Source: Candidatus Heimdallarchaeota archaeon
GTDB taxonomy: Archaea; Asgardarchaeota; Heimdallarchaeia; Heimdallarchaeales; Heimdallarchaeaceae
DNA: 64,000 bases
Direction of reading: 5' to 3'
Assembly (NCBI GenBank): GCA_030668875.1
Contig: DAOVER010000008.1
Span: 25,004-89,003, forward strand
In this document: in pieces, positions 45,701 to 55,776 of the stretch
Numbering within the stretch: position 1 is the stretch's first letter
Layout of the letters: the number at the start of each line of letters is the position of its first letter
Notes under the pieces: model-generated
What the model saw: the letters and a program-made list of their open reading frames with translations, nothing else
Told to the model about the DNA's origin: nothing
Database searches by the model: none
Program-made: the position numbers and the translations under genes

Positions 45701-45708
45701 TTTAAATG
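45701..45708 (+). promoter_or_regulatory. Putative TATA box of the second ammonia-lyase
   Basis: TTTAAATG lies 43 bases before the ATG at 45751 in the divergent gap with the first lyase gene. Confidence 0.35.
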
Positions 45709-45750
45709 AAAGGCCTATAGTCTTCCTAAATCATATCAAGGGATTAGAAT

Positions 45751-47274
45751 ATGACTTACATTATAAAAGGTTCAGAATTAACAATTGAAGATGTAGTAAA
45801 GGTAGCGCGACATAATGAAAAGGTCGAGTTGCACCCTGATGCAATGGCTAGGATGATAAAATGTCGAACAATGCTAGAAGAAAAAATAGATGCCAGAGAA
45901 ATTATGTACGGTGTGAACACTGGAATTGGAGAATTTTCCGAAGTTGTACTAACTGATGAAGAGGTTGGTTTATTTCAAAAATATCTGATTTACAACCATG
46001 CCGCAGGTATAGGAGATCCTGCACCTCTAGAATATGTACGTGGTGCAATGCTAGGTAGAATTAATGTTTTAGCTCATGGTAATTCAGGAAATAGACCAAT
46101 TATTGCTGAAACACTAGTTGCAATGCTAAATAAGGGATTAACTCCATTTGTATGCCAAAAAGGATCTGTTGGTGCATCTGGCGATTTAGCACCTATGTCA
46201 CAAATTGCTCTCTTACTAATGGGTGAAGGAAGAGCCTACTATAAAGGTGAATTACTTGATGGCAAAGAAGCTATGGACAAAGCAGGTATTGAGGTTCCAG
46301 GTTTAAAAGCAAGAGATGGTTTAGCTGCAATTAACGGTTCAAATCTTCTTACAGCCATGAGCGCAATCTTCCTTTATGATTCTCTACGGTTCATAAAACA
46401 AGCAGAAATTGCTTGTGCAATGTCAATTGAAGCTTTAATGGGTAATATGAAACCATACACTCCACTGTTACATGAAGTTCGTGGTTTTCCAGGTGCAGTT
46501 AGATGTGCAAAGTCACTAACCAAACTTTTCAAGGGTGGAGACTTGTATGAAGGGAGACTCAAAGTTAAAGTTCAAGATGCATATTCAATGCGTTCAGCAC
46601 CACAAGTACTAGGAGCAGTTCATGATGCTTTAGCTTGGGCAAGATCTCAAGTTGAAATAGAGTTGAATGGTGTAGGGGATAATCCAGTTTTCTTCCCAGA
46701 TGAGAACATTCAGATAACCGGTGCCAATTTCCAAGGAACTCCTGTATGTTTACCTATGGATATGATTGGAGCTGCTATAACAATGGTTTGTGTAATGTCT
46801 GAAAGAAGGATGAATAGATTGAACCACCCAGCTCTAAGCGTGGGATTACCACCCTTCTTATCAAAAGGAGCAGGTTTAATGTCAGGTTTAATGCTTAGTC
46901 AATATACCGCTGATATGCAAATCGTTGAAATGAGGATTCTATCTATGCCAGCAAGTATTCAATCAATACCTGCGGCTGCAGATCAAGAAGATTTTGTGTC
47001 CATGGGCATGAATACAGCCATAAAGAACTTCCAAATAATGGATAATGCTTATGGTGTCTTAGGGATAGAATTTATGGCCGCTGCTCAAGCTTTAGACTTT
47101 CGAGAGTTTAAATTCGGTGATGGTGTAACTAAAGCCAAAGAGGTTATCAGACGACATGTAGAATTCCTAGATATAGACAGACCATTATATGATGATCATA
47201 CTGCAATGAAAGAATTGGTCAAATCTTGCGAAATTCTAGAAGATGTTGAAAAAGAAATTGGAAGCTTAGGCTGA
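45751..47274 (+). CDS. Second histidine/aromatic amino acid ammonia-lyase paralog
   Basis: This protein of 507 residues has the MIO motif in GSVGASGDLAPMSQIA, the YLIYNHAAGIGD His block and DQEDFVSMG, but it differs from classical HutH at other sites: QDAYSMRSAPQVLGA instead of QDPYS-RC and TGANFQGTP instead of SGGNFHGEP. It is either a second type of HutH or a lyase for another amino acid. Its position 112 bases upstream of hutI on the same strand favours histidine. Start ATG follows AAGGGA. Confidence 0.85.
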   Translation: MTYIIKGSELTIEDVVKVARHNEKVELHPDAMARMIKCRTMLEEKIDAREIMYGVNTGIGEFSEVVLTDEEVGLFQKYLIYNHAAGIGDPAPLEYVRGAMLGRINVLAHGNSGNRPIIAETLVAMLNKGLTPFVCQKGSVGASGDLAPMSQIALLLMGEGRAYYKGELLDGKEAMDKAGIEVPGLKARDGLAAINGSNLLTAMSAIFLYDSLRFIKQAEIACAMSIEALMGNMKPYTPLLHEVRGFPGAVRCAKSLTKLFKGGDLYEGRLKVKVQDAYSMRSAPQVLGAVHDALAWARSQVEIELNGVGDNPVFFPDENIQITGANFQGTPVCLPMDMIGAAITMVCVMSERRMNRLNHPALSVGLPPFLSKGAGLMSGLMLSQYTADMQIVEMRILSMPASIQSIPAAADQEDFVSMGMNTAIKNFQIMDNAYGVLGIEFMAAAQALDFREFKFGDGVTKAKEVIRRHVEFLDIDRPLYDDHTAMKELVKSCEILEDVEKEIGSLG

Positions 47275-47386
47275 AACTTCTAAAACATTAATTGAATGAG
47301 TAAACAATAAAAAAACTCATTACCTTTATTTTCTTTTTTTCAAATAGTTTGAAGTAAACTTTAAATTAACGCGTTTTCTAAAAAAT

Positions 47387-48658
47387 ATGACAATCATGAT
47401 TTCTAATCAAAAAGAAGGAATAATTCTAACGAGTGCCTCTGAGCTTTTTCTTGGGAATGCCACAAAATATGAACCTATTTACTCAAATGAAGTTCCTGAT
47501 AGTTTAGTAATACGTAATGGAGTGATAGAAGCCATAGGTGATTCATCTCGAATACTAGCCGAGTATACAAGAAGCGATTTTGAGATTATTGACTGTTTAA
47601 ACAAAACAATCTGTCCTGGTTTTGTAGATTCTCATACTCATTTGGTTTTTGCAGGTGACAGATCACACGAGCTAAGTTTGAAAATACAAGGAAAAACTTA
47701 TGCTGAAATCGCAAAAGGCGGAGGAGGAATATCCTATTCAGTTAATCAGACACGAGCTGCTTCTAAAGAAGAGCTTTCAGCACTTGCTATGAAACGACTA
47801 GATGAGATGCTAGTACACGGTACTACAACAATTGAGGCAAAATCTGGATATGGATTAAATCCAGAAGACGAAATTAAAATCCTCGAAGTAATAAATGAAG
47901 TTAATGAAAAACACCCAATAGATGTTATACCAACATTTTTGGGATGTCATACTAAACCCGAAGATTTCATAGGAAACCAATGGGAATATATTGAAAGTAT
48001 GATACTTCTTTTTCCGGAAATCAAAAGAAGAAGTTTAGCAGAATATGTTGATATTTGGACAGATCAAGGTGCATTTTCAATTGAAGAATCTGAACATTTC
48101 CTGAAAAAAGCATTAGATTACGATTTTAAGCTAAGAGTACATGCAGACGAGATGGAAAATGTCGGTGCAGCATTGATGGCTGCAACTATAGGCGCAACAT
48201 CTGCCGATCATCTCTTAAAAGCTGAAGCGATTTCTGCTCGTTCTATGGCAGATGCAGGAGTGGTCGCAAATTTACTCCCAGGAGCACCTTTTGTTCTAAT
48301 GTCAAAGAAATATGCAAATTATAACATGTTCAAAGATGCAGGTGTGACAGTAGCGTTGTCAACAGATTTTAACCCTAATTGTTATCTAACAAACATGCAA
48401 TTTGTTATAGCTCTTGGCTGCTTTATGATGAAAATGTTACCAGAAGAAGCTCTGTTAGCTGCAACTTATGGTGGAGCAAAATCTCTTAACAGAGAACAGC
48501 AAATTGGTAGTCTTGATCTTGGAATGAATGCTGATATCCTAATTCTAGATCTTCCAAGTGTTTCTTCGCTTCCATATCAGTATGCAGTTAATCATACAAA
48601 TATGATAATCAAGAATGGAAAACTAATTATGAAAAATAAAGAAAGAATAAAAGAGTAA
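47387..48658 (+). CDS. hutI: Imidazolonepropionase
   Basis: This amidohydrolase of 423 residues has the HutI signatures: PGFVDSHTHLVFAGDR with the metal-binding His-x-His, KTYAEIAKGGGGI, TTTIEAKSGYGLN, and later HADEMENVGA and LSTDFNPN with the catalytic Asp. It opens the imidazolone ring to formiminoglutamate, the third step of histidine degradation. Its stop lies 11 bases from the convergent PNPOx-MenA gene. Confidence 0.95.
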   Translation: MTIMISNQKEGIILTSASELFLGNATKYEPIYSNEVPDSLVIRNGVIEAIGDSSRILAEYTRSDFEIIDCLNKTICPGFVDSHTHLVFAGDRSHELSLKIQGKTYAEIAKGGGGISYSVNQTRAASKEELSALAMKRLDEMLVHGTTTIEAKSGYGLNPEDEIKILEVINEVNEKHPIDVIPTFLGCHTKPEDFIGNQWEYIESMILLFPEIKRRSLAEYVDIWTDQGAFSIEESEHFLKKALDYDFKLRVHADEMENVGAALMAATIGATSADHLLKAEAISARSMADAGVVANLLPGAPFVLMSKKYANYNMFKDAGVTVALSTDFNPNCYLTNMQFVIALGCFMMKMLPEEALLAATYGGAKSLNREQQIGSLDLGMNADILILDLPSVSSLPYQYAVNHTNMIIKNGKLIMKNKERIKE

Positions 48659-48669
48659 TCCGTTATTTT

Positions 48670-50019
48670 TTACCACACTACAGCTGCAATAAAGAGAGAA
48701 ACAGCCATGAGAAGCATGAATGCCAGAGCTGTAAGAATTGTCATTGCTTGAGCAGGTATCATCGCTAGATAATTATCATAATTCTTTCTGGTTGTAATCA
48801 TTGCCTTAATAGCAAAAATAAGTGACACTAACGCAATCAAACTCAAGTAAGGTAAAACTTGGAATATGACTAACAAGATTAGAGTTGTGTAAGTTATACT
48901 TAAAACAACAATGAATATAACTGAGGAAATCTTTCTTCCTGTCAAAACAACAATATTTCTCCTACCAGATTCTTTATCAGCTTCGTAATCTGGAAATTGA
49001 TTTACAAACAAAACAAGCGAGATGAGAAGACCTACAATTATCGATGAGTATACAGGTTCTGGCTCCCAAAAGAATTTTTCTAGTTGGACATAATATGATC
49101 CAATAACAATAGCTGGACCGAAACTAAGAAAAATTGCAAGTTCTGCAAATCCATAGTTTGCTAATTTAAACGGTTTCCCAACGTAAAATATTCCTAAGAA
49201 AGCTCCCCCCATGCCAATGTACAATACAAGATTCCCTGAAATTTCAGAATTAATGTATAGCCCTATTCCAAGGGTTATCATAAATGAAAATACAGCCCCT
49301 ACTAATGTTCTGGTTGTCGAGAAAAGTTTATTTTGAATCATTCGTGAACCACCGGAAAATGGCGTTAGTTTCTCGTTAACCTCATCATTTTTGGATAGAT
49401 GATCAAAGAAATCATTCAACAAATCTGCGCACGAATGAAAGGATACAATACCGATAACTGCAAGAATAAAATACAACCAACTGAGCGTCTTAGTTTCATA
49501 ATAGGCTACAGCTGTGCCTACTACTACTGCTGCAACACTAACAGAGATGAAAGGTAAACGTAATCCTTTCACCCAAATTTTGAGTGTTTTAGCTATGGAA
49601 CGGAAGAAATCTCTAATGATCGAGGGCTCATTTTCTTTAAAATCCTGAATATAATCCCATTGGGGAACAATTATTTTGATTGGAACAATTCTTACAAGTT
49701 CTATCCCAAAAATACCTTTTCTTATTAGCTTATCTTTTTTTGCTAATTCTCCCAACAGTTTTTCTTGATCAGGAAGATTGCCAATAATTTCTGCTCTCCC
49801 AAGATACTTAAGAGTAGTTTCACTATTCTCGATAAAAACTTCAATTTTAGGATTATATCTGATTTGTTCAATAAAAGGGGTGTTCTGTTCCCCTGCGATA
49901 AGCAGTGTTGTCCCATCAACAATGTATGAGCATTTAGCTAGATTTGGATTATTATAACTACAAGATGAAATAACTAAAGATTTGTTTTTTTTCAAAAATG
50001 TTTCAACATTCTCTAACAT
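48670..50019 (-). CDS. Fusion of FMN-binding split-barrel (PNPOx-like) and MenA-type prenyltransferase
   Basis: Residues 1-120 form a pyridoxamine-phosphate-oxidase-like split barrel (KSLVISSCSYNNPNLAKC, ILIAGEQN-type strand, NPKIEVFIE). Residues about 150-449 are a UbiA membrane prenyltransferase with the MenA motifs NDFFDH, TPFSGGSRMI and NQFPDYEADKESGRRNI. MenA attaches the isoprenoid tail in menaquinone synthesis. The fused split barrel could bind FMN or F420 and act on the quinone ring, which is an inference. The total of 449 residues fits both parts complete. Confidence 0.8.
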   Translation of the reverse strand: MLENVETFLKKNKSLVISSCSYNNPNLAKCSYIVDGTTLLIAGEQNTPFIEQIRYNPKIEVFIENSETTLKYLGRAEIIGNLPDQEKLLGELAKKDKLIRKGIFGIELVRIVPIKIIVPQWDYIQDFKENEPSIIRDFFRSIAKTLKIWVKGLRLPFISVSVAAVVVGTAVAYYETKTLSWLYFILAVIGIVSFHSCADLLNDFFDHLSKNDEVNEKLTPFSGGSRMIQNKLFSTTRTLVGAVFSFMITLGIGLYINSEISGNLVLYIGMGGAFLGIFYVGKPFKLANYGFAELAIFLSFGPAIVIGSYYVQLEKFFWEPEPVYSSIIVGLLISLVLFVNQFPDYEADKESGRRNIVVLTGRKISSVIFIVVLSITYTTLILLVIFQVLPYLSLIALVSLIFAIKAMITTRKNYDNYLAMIPAQAMTILTALAFMLLMAVSLFIAAVVW

Positions 50020-50100
50020 TAAGCCACAACCCTAAAGATTTCTTATAAAATTATCTGAAAACCAAGAAAATTAAAGAAAATAAAAGAAGAAAAAGAGTTT

Positions 50101-51783
50101 TTACATCATGTCGGGCATGCCGCCCATTCCACCCATACCAGGAGGCATTCCACCACCAGGAGGCATTCCACCACCAGGAGGCATAGCTGGTCTATCTGAT
50201 TTAGATACAATGACATCGTCAATTCTCATAATCATTATAGCAGATTCACTAGCAGATTTAATTGCTTGAGAAAGAACTCTTAGTGGTTCGATAATTCCAG
50301 CTTTTTGCATATCAGCGATTTTACCGTTTTTCAGTATATCAATCCCTGCTGCTACTTGGCCTTCTGCGTGTGCTGCTCTGATCTCGTTGAGTATGTCCAA
50401 TGGGTCTATTCCAGCATTTTCGGCAAGAGTTGATGGTATGACTAGTAGAGCATCAGCGAATGCTTTAACTGCTAATTGTCTTTTGTCTTTGAATTCATCA
50501 GCAAATTCATCTATTTTTAGAGAAAGTTCTGTATAAATTGATCCTCCACCAGGTAGGTAGGTTTTATCTTCGACAACATTTCTCACAACACATAGAGCGT
50601 CGTGTAATGCTCTTTCTGCTTCATCAGTTACGTACTTAGCAGCACCGTATAAGATGATTGAAACTGCTTTTGGTTTTTTACATTCACGAACAAAAACATG
50701 TTCGTCATCACCAAGTTTCACTTCTTCTACTAACCCAGCATCACCAAGATCTTCTGCTTTGGCATCTTTAAGATTGGTAACTATCTTTCCTCCAGTAGCG
50801 CGAGCAATTTTTTCCATGTCGCTTTTCTTAACTCTTCTAATAGCTAGAATGTTTTCTTTAGCCATGAAATATTGTGCCATGTCATCTATACCTTTTTGGC
50901 AAACTACAACAGTAGCTCCTGTTGTTTTGACATTATCAACCATATCCCGTAAGATTTGTTCTTCATTATCTAAGAATGATTTCATTTCTAATGGGTCATT
51001 GATTCTAATTTCGCGGTCCCATTCGCCTTTTTGAACTTCTATATTTTGATTTAATAGAAGAATTTTAGCGTTCTTCACAGATTTTGGCATAGCTGTGTGG
51101 ACAACTTCTTTGTCAATAATGACACCTTCAATAAATTCAGACGCAGCTAAGGATTTACCTGTCTTCTGTATGATTTTAATATTATCTAAATCAACTGTGA
51201 AGTTACCATTATCTTCTTCAGCTACTCTCTTTACACTATCAACAGCAATTTGTGCGAGTGAATCTTTAGCTGAATGAACAGCTTTACTGTGTAGAGAAGT
51301 CTTAGCAATGTTATTTAGAACCTTGCTCTCTTCTTGAAAAGGTTCCATCTTTTGAGCTAATTCTGTGAGAATCTCTTGAGCTTTAGTTGATGCTGCCTTG
51401 TAGCCCTCAACTATTAGAGATGCATGAATCTTCTTATCTAAGAGCTCACCACCTTTCTTGAGTAATTCACCTGCAATGATTACTGCACTAGTTGTACCAT
51501 CGCCAGTTTCTTGATCCTGAACTTTAGCTATTTGAACTATAATTTTTGCAGCTGGGTGTTGAACATCAATTTCATCTAACAATGTAGCTCCATCGTTGGA
51601 AATTAATATATCACCTAACCCATCTACGAGCATTTTGTCCATTCCTTTTGGTCCTAAAGTACTCTTAATAGTATCTGCTACAATAGAAGCAGCCATAATA
51701 TTGTTTTTTTGAGCATCTTGACCTTTAGCTCTTTCAGTACCTTCTTTCAAAATTATAACTGGTACTTGTCCTTGTCCTATCAT
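50101..51783 (-). CDS. Thermosome (group II chaperonin) subunit
   Basis: This protein of 560 residues has the chaperonin signatures: [49 protein letters not shown] with the ATPase Asp, and [13 protein letters not shown] block near residue 405. The C-terminus carries Gly-Met repeats ([12 protein letters not shown]). It folds proteins in a two-ring complex with a built-in lid. The ATG at 51783 is chosen over a GTG three codons upstream. PDCD5, encoded 26 kb away, is a known partner of the eukaryotic relative CCT. Confidence 0.97.
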   Translation of the reverse strand: MIGQGQVPVIILKEGTERAKGQDAQKNNIMAASIVADTIKSTLGPKGMDKMLVDGLGDILISNDGATLLDEIDVQHPAAKIIVQIAKVQDQETGDGTTSAVIIAGELLKKGGELLDKKIHASLIVEGYKAASTKAQEILTELAQKMEPFQEESKVLNNIAKTSLHSKAVHSAKDSLAQIAVDSVKRVAEEDNGNFTVDLDNIKIIQKTGKSLAASEFIEGVIIDKEVVHTAMPKSVKNAKILLLNQNIEVQKGEWDREIRINDPLEMKSFLDNEEQILRDMVDNVKTTGATVVVCQKGIDDMAQYFMAKENILAIRRVKKSDMEKIARATGGKIVTNLKDAKAEDLGDAGLVEEVKLGDDEHVFVRECKKPKAVSIILYGAAKYVTDEAERALHDALCVVRNVVEDKTYLPGGGSIYTELSLKIDEFADEFKDKRQLAVKAFADALLVIPSTLAENAGIDPLDILNEIRAAHAEGQVAAGIDILKNGKIADMQKAGIIEPLRVLSQAIKSASESAIMIMRIDDVIVSKSDRPAMPPGGGMPPGGGMPPGMGGMGGMPDMM

Positions 51784-52060
51784 GATTATCACTTAAAATG
51801 TTTAATTAAATTTCAAATTTCTCTCTATTCATTGATATATAATCTTTGTTATCTTCTTAAAAATCAAAAAATCCGTCCACAATATGATTTCATGCCTTGA
51901 AATCCATGAATATGTAGTTTTTCGTTTCTTTAATCTTTCAACAGAATAAAGTCTAACTGTTTTTCTAGTCTTTTATTTGTCTTTTTCCACTTTTCATCTG
52001 GAAATTAAGAAAACACTTTTATCATTAATGTATAATTGTTTGTTACTGGGGATATTCTAA

Positions 52061-53626
52061 ATGAGTGATGAAGAAACACTTCAAGATACAGAAAAAGTGC
52101 GCCTTCTATTCTTTACAAGCCCTGACTGTTTTGCTTGTCCAGAAGTTGAACGTGTTATTGAGAGCATCGCAGGTACTTCCATGAAAGGCATGCTTCATGT
52201 AAGTACTATTGACATCACTGAAGAGCAGGAAATTGCTGCTCAATATGGTATACTGAGTGTTCCAGTTGTAATCATGAACGAAGAAAGGATTGCAGAAGGT
52301 CTGATTACAGAAGATGTCATTAGAGAAAAACTCTGGTCACAAATTCTACCTAATATCATTAACAGACAACGTGATACAAGACTAAGAGAGAGCATGATGA
52401 TTCTAACAAAGAATACAATTAGTAGCATAATCTCCCAAGAACTTGTACGAAATAATTTAGGTGATTATGTCCACATAGGTATTTATCAACAAGTCATGAT
52501 GTCGTTGCTCCAGTTAGATCCACTTATTCCCCAGTTGCTTTATCAAAGTGGAAGAGAGCTAGGCATTTATGGTGCTGCTCCTTATTACTTAACTGTTTTG
52601 AACCCCAAAGTAGGAGCGGTAAAACCAGCAGAACGTTTTCAAGAAGCTTTGATTGCTCTTGCTAAACTCTATAGTCATAACAATGTAGTTCCATTATACC
52701 AAGCTACACATTGTGACATAGCTAAAGTGGAAGGATATACCGCAACTCTTCGTATATATGAATTAGTTAATAGTGCTGGCGCGATCAACATCGGCGAACC
52801 GCTGTGTCATTACACTGCCGGAGAAATCGCAGGAACTATAGAAGCTATGATAGGATCCGCAACTAGCGTTATGGAAACTAAATGTAGAGGATTAGGTGAT
52901 GATTTTTGTGAATTTGAAATTGAAGTGTTCTTAGGAAAAGAAGTCGGTAAAGCACCCTATCAAGTATACGAACCTAAAGAGGGAGATAAACGCGTTCAAT
53001 TCTTAGGAGAAATTCCTGCAGAAGACTTCAGAAGACAACTTTTCTATGAATTCATTCATGAAACAACACAGCATGGACATAATTCATTACTTATGAAAGA
53101 AGCTTTAAGACCTAATGATGTTGATTTTGTTCATATTAGTGCTTTACAGCAACAGATAATCTCTCTGAAATTCAGGGATAAATTCTGTGGTGCTCTTCTA
53201 TATTCGGCTGGAAGAGAACTTGGAGTTATAGGGCCTGGAAAAAACATTATTTATACACTTCTACATGATGAATCCTTACCCATCAGTTCATTAAAGGCGG
53301 CAACAGAAATTATCATGCAATATATGACTCATCCGACAAATTATCTAGCTAGAGGATATTCCTTTGTTGAGGTTAGAGAAGGTGAAGATGAGGAAGAAAT
53401 GTTTATTCGCATACATGAATGTGCATATGCGTCAGGTGCAAACCTTTCAGAAACAAATCTTAACGAAACACTGTGTGATTTTCAAGCGGGTTACTTGGCA
53501 GGAAGATTAGCTCTCATACTCAAAGATCCTCCTATTGTAACGGAGACTAAATGTCATGGTACAGGTCATAACTTCTGTGAATTCAGAATTGAAAAAGGAT
53601 ATTCTTTTGATGAAGAAGAAAATTAA
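52061..53626 (+). CDS. Thioredoxin-like domain fused to two V4R domains
   Basis: This protein of 521 residues starts with a thioredoxin/glutaredoxin-like domain (1-95): RLLFFTSPDCFACPEVE with CxxC at 23 and 26 and the cis-Pro in GILSVPVVIM. Two V4R (4-vinyl reductase-type) domains follow, about 120-290 and 320-515. Each ends in the ligand-binding motif (ETKCRGLGDDFCEFEI, ETKCHGTGHNFCEFRI) and starts with a matching helix (QELVRNNLGDYVHIGIY; second copy with HISALQQQIISL). V4R domains bind small hydrophobic ligands or metals in sensors and in bacteriochlorophyll enzymes. A redox sensor is plausible; no partner gene is adjacent. Confidence 0.8.
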   Translation: MSDEETLQDTEKVRLLFFTSPDCFACPEVERVIESIAGTSMKGMLHVSTIDITEEQEIAAQYGILSVPVVIMNEERIAEGLITEDVIREKLWSQILPNIINRQRDTRLRESMMILTKNTISSIISQELVRNNLGDYVHIGIYQQVMMSLLQLDPLIPQLLYQSGRELGIYGAAPYYLTVLNPKVGAVKPAERFQEALIALAKLYSHNNVVPLYQATHCDIAKVEGYTATLRIYELVNSAGAINIGEPLCHYTAGEIAGTIEAMIGSATSVMETKCRGLGDDFCEFEIEVFLGKEVGKAPYQVYEPKEGDKRVQFLGEIPAEDFRRQLFYEFIHETTQHGHNSLLMKEALRPNDVDFVHISALQQQIISLKFRDKFCGALLYSAGRELGVIGPGKNIIYTLLHDESLPISSLKAATEIIMQYMTHPTNYLARGYSFVEVREGEDEEEMFIRIHECAYASGANLSETNLNETLCDFQAGYLAGRLALILKDPPIVTETKCHGTGHNFCEFRIEKGYSFDEEEN

Positions 53627-53766
53627 TCTCGGTTCATCTATTTTTGATCGGATTTTTTGTTGTGAATATAAAAATATGTTAATTCAATTTTAATTCTTCA
53701 TCACAAAAGTTATAATTAAACGATTTTGTAGATTTCAAAAAGAATGTTGACAGAAGGACGATTATT

Positions 53767-54246
53767 ATGAGTAAAACCGAACGAATATGGGATAAGCAAG
53801 CAGCTTGGCCCAGTATTATCGCATTATTCTCAATAGCTATTCTAGCACAAGTACCACACTTCTATTATCTAAGTGATATAGTTAATTTCAACAATTCCTC
53901 ACAAATATCACTATTAATTGCTTTTCCAATCTTTGGGGCATTAGGATTAAGTGCAGTAGGTTTACTAATTTCCGAATTTCTATATAAAAGAGAAAGAGGC
54001 AAAGATAAACCAGTATTCAGATATTTAATTCAAGGAGCTTTTATTGCTGTAATAATCTATTTTGTTATCCAATTTCTTATAGTGTTTTTTGGATTCGAAG
54101 CAATAGAAGTTATTAGAGAAGGCATGCCAGATAATTTTATTGATAAAGTCGTATTCAAAGAAATTTTAGGAATGTCAATAATTCTTATTATTGGAGTTTT
54201 CATTAATCCTCCTTTACAAGAACAAACAAAACGTAAGAAAAAATAA
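53767..54246 (+). CDS. Hypothetical membrane protein with four helices
   Basis: This protein of 159 residues has four membrane helices: SIIALFSIAILAQVPHFYYL, LLIAFPIFGALGLSAVGLLI, AFIAVIIYFVIQFLIVFFGF and ILGMSIILIIGVFINPP, with a basic tail. I do not recognise it. It lies 140 bases after the thioredoxin-V4R gene and may be separate, as a GAAGGACG ribosome binding region precedes its ATG. Confidence 0.55.
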   Translation: MSKTERIWDKQAAWPSIIALFSIAILAQVPHFYYLSDIVNFNNSSQISLLIAFPIFGALGLSAVGLLISEFLYKRERGKDKPVFRYLIQGAFIAVIIYFVIQFLIVFFGFEAIEVIREGMPDNFIDKVVFKEILGMSIILIIGVFINPPLQEQTKRKKK

Positions 54247-54271
54247 AAAATAAAAAAAAGAATAATTGTTA

Positions 54272-55774
54272 TTATTCTTCTTGTTTTTCTTTCATCATTT
54301 TCCAAGATAGAGTTAGGTTTCGTATGGCGTATGCATCATCTACTCTTCCAATTGAAGTCCATTTTGGTGCTTGATGAGCATAGTCAGGATCTTTTCTTGC
54401 TTTATCCATCTCTTCTTCCAAGACTTGAACATATTGATCAATTCTTTCTTTGTTTTCGTTTTCAGTTGGTTCCATCATTAAAGCTTCATGTGCAATTAAT
54501 GGGAAGTAAACTGTTGGGGCGTGTAAGCCTCGACTGATTAACATTTTTGCAATATCCATTCCTGAAACATCGTGGTTTCGTAAAAATGGTGTTGCTTCAA
54601 GAACTGATTCATGTTTTCTTGGTATTGCCGATGTGTGACTAAGTCTTAATCCATCTATCTTTTCCATTTTTCTCATGGCATAATTAGCTGTGAGAACTGC
54701 TTGATCTGATGTATTTTTCAAACCAATCTCACCAAGGGCAGCAATATATGCATATGCTCTAAGAGCGACGGCTATGTTACCGTGGTAACCATGAACTTTT
54801 CCTATGGATTTTGGACGGTCATAATCAAAGTAATAATAGTCTTTGTCCATATCATGATTGACAGTTGGAACTGGTAGATATGGTTCTAGTATGTCATTAC
54901 AACAAACTGCACCAGATCCTGGACCTCCTCCACCATGTGGAGTAGCAAATGTTTTATGCAGGTTGAAATGGAGAACATCGTAACCCATGTCACCAGGTCT
55001 AATCTTACCAACGATTGCATTGAAGTTAGCACCATCGTAGTAGAGTAAACCTCCAGCATCTCTGACGGTATTAGACATTTCAATGATGTCCTTTTCGAAA
55101 ATACCTAGAGTGTTTGGGTTAGTTAGCATCAAACCTGCAGTTCTATCAGAAACAGCTGCTTTTAATGCATCAATGTCTACTCTGCCATCTTCATTAGACT
55201 TGATTTCTATTAATTTTTGACCATTCAAAACAGTACTTGCTGGATTTGTTCCATGACTTGAATCTGGAGCAATAATCTCGTCTCTTTGTGTTTCACCATT
55301 ATCTACGTGATATGCTTTAATGAGAGCTAATCCGGTGTACTCACCACTTGCACCAGCTGGTGGTTGAAGTGTAGTATGTGGTAACCCCGCTAATTCTCCT
55401 AATGACATCTGTAAATCATAGAGAACTTCCAAAATTCCTTGTACTGTTTCAACAGGTTGGTTAGGATGAAGATACATCATTTTTTCAGATCTAGCAATAG
55501 TTTCATTCACTTTAGGATTGTATTTCATTGTACAGGATCCTAGTGGATAGGTATTAGTATCAACACAATAATTCATCTGTGAAAGATGAACATAATGTCT
55601 CATAACCTCTCCTTCATGAAGTTCTGGTAAATCAGGTGGAGTAATTCTTTTCATATTTTCAGGGATTTTTATATCATCTCTAGAAAAATCACACCTTGGC
55701 GATAAATGTGCTCTTCGTCCTTTTTTACCAAGTTCAAAAATTAATGGTTCATCGTATTTTGCTTGTCTGTACAT
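54272..55774 (-). CDS. gcvPB: Glycine dehydrogenase (decarboxylating) subunit 2
   Basis: This PLP enzyme of 500 residues is the C-terminal half of P protein: QMNYCVDTNTYPLGSCTMKY, PDSSHGTNPAS and the Schiff-base Lys in HFNLHKTFATPHGGGGPG. With subunit 1 it decarboxylates glycine and passes the aminomethyl group to the lipoyl arm of GcvH. The ATG at 55774, preceded by GGAGGA, is chosen over an ATG 15 bases upstream that overlaps gcvPA. It is the third gene of the gcvH-gcvPA-gcvPB run. GcvT is not in the window. Confidence 0.95.
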   Translation of the reverse strand: MYRQAKYDEPLIFELGKKGRRAHLSPRCDFSRDDIKIPENMKRITPPDLPELHEGEVMRHYVHLSQMNYCVDTNTYPLGSCTMKYNPKVNETIARSEKMMYLHPNQPVETVQGILEVLYDLQMSLGELAGLPHTTLQPPAGASGEYTGLALIKAYHVDNGETQRDEIIAPDSSHGTNPASTVLNGQKLIEIKSNEDGRVDIDALKAAVSDRTAGLMLTNPNTLGIFEKDIIEMSNTVRDAGGLLYYDGANFNAIVGKIRPGDMGYDVLHFNLHKTFATPHGGGGPGSGAVCCNDILEPYLPVPTVNHDMDKDYYYFDYDRPKSIGKVHGYHGNIAVALRAYAYIAALGEIGLKNTSDQAVLTANYAMRKMEKIDGLRLSHTSAIPRKHESVLEATPFLRNHDVSGMDIAKMLISRGLHAPTVYFPLIAHEALMMEPTENENKERIDQYVQVLEEEMDKARKDPDYAHQAPKWTSIGRVDDAYAIRNLTLSWKMMKEKQEE

Positions 55775-55776
55775 CT

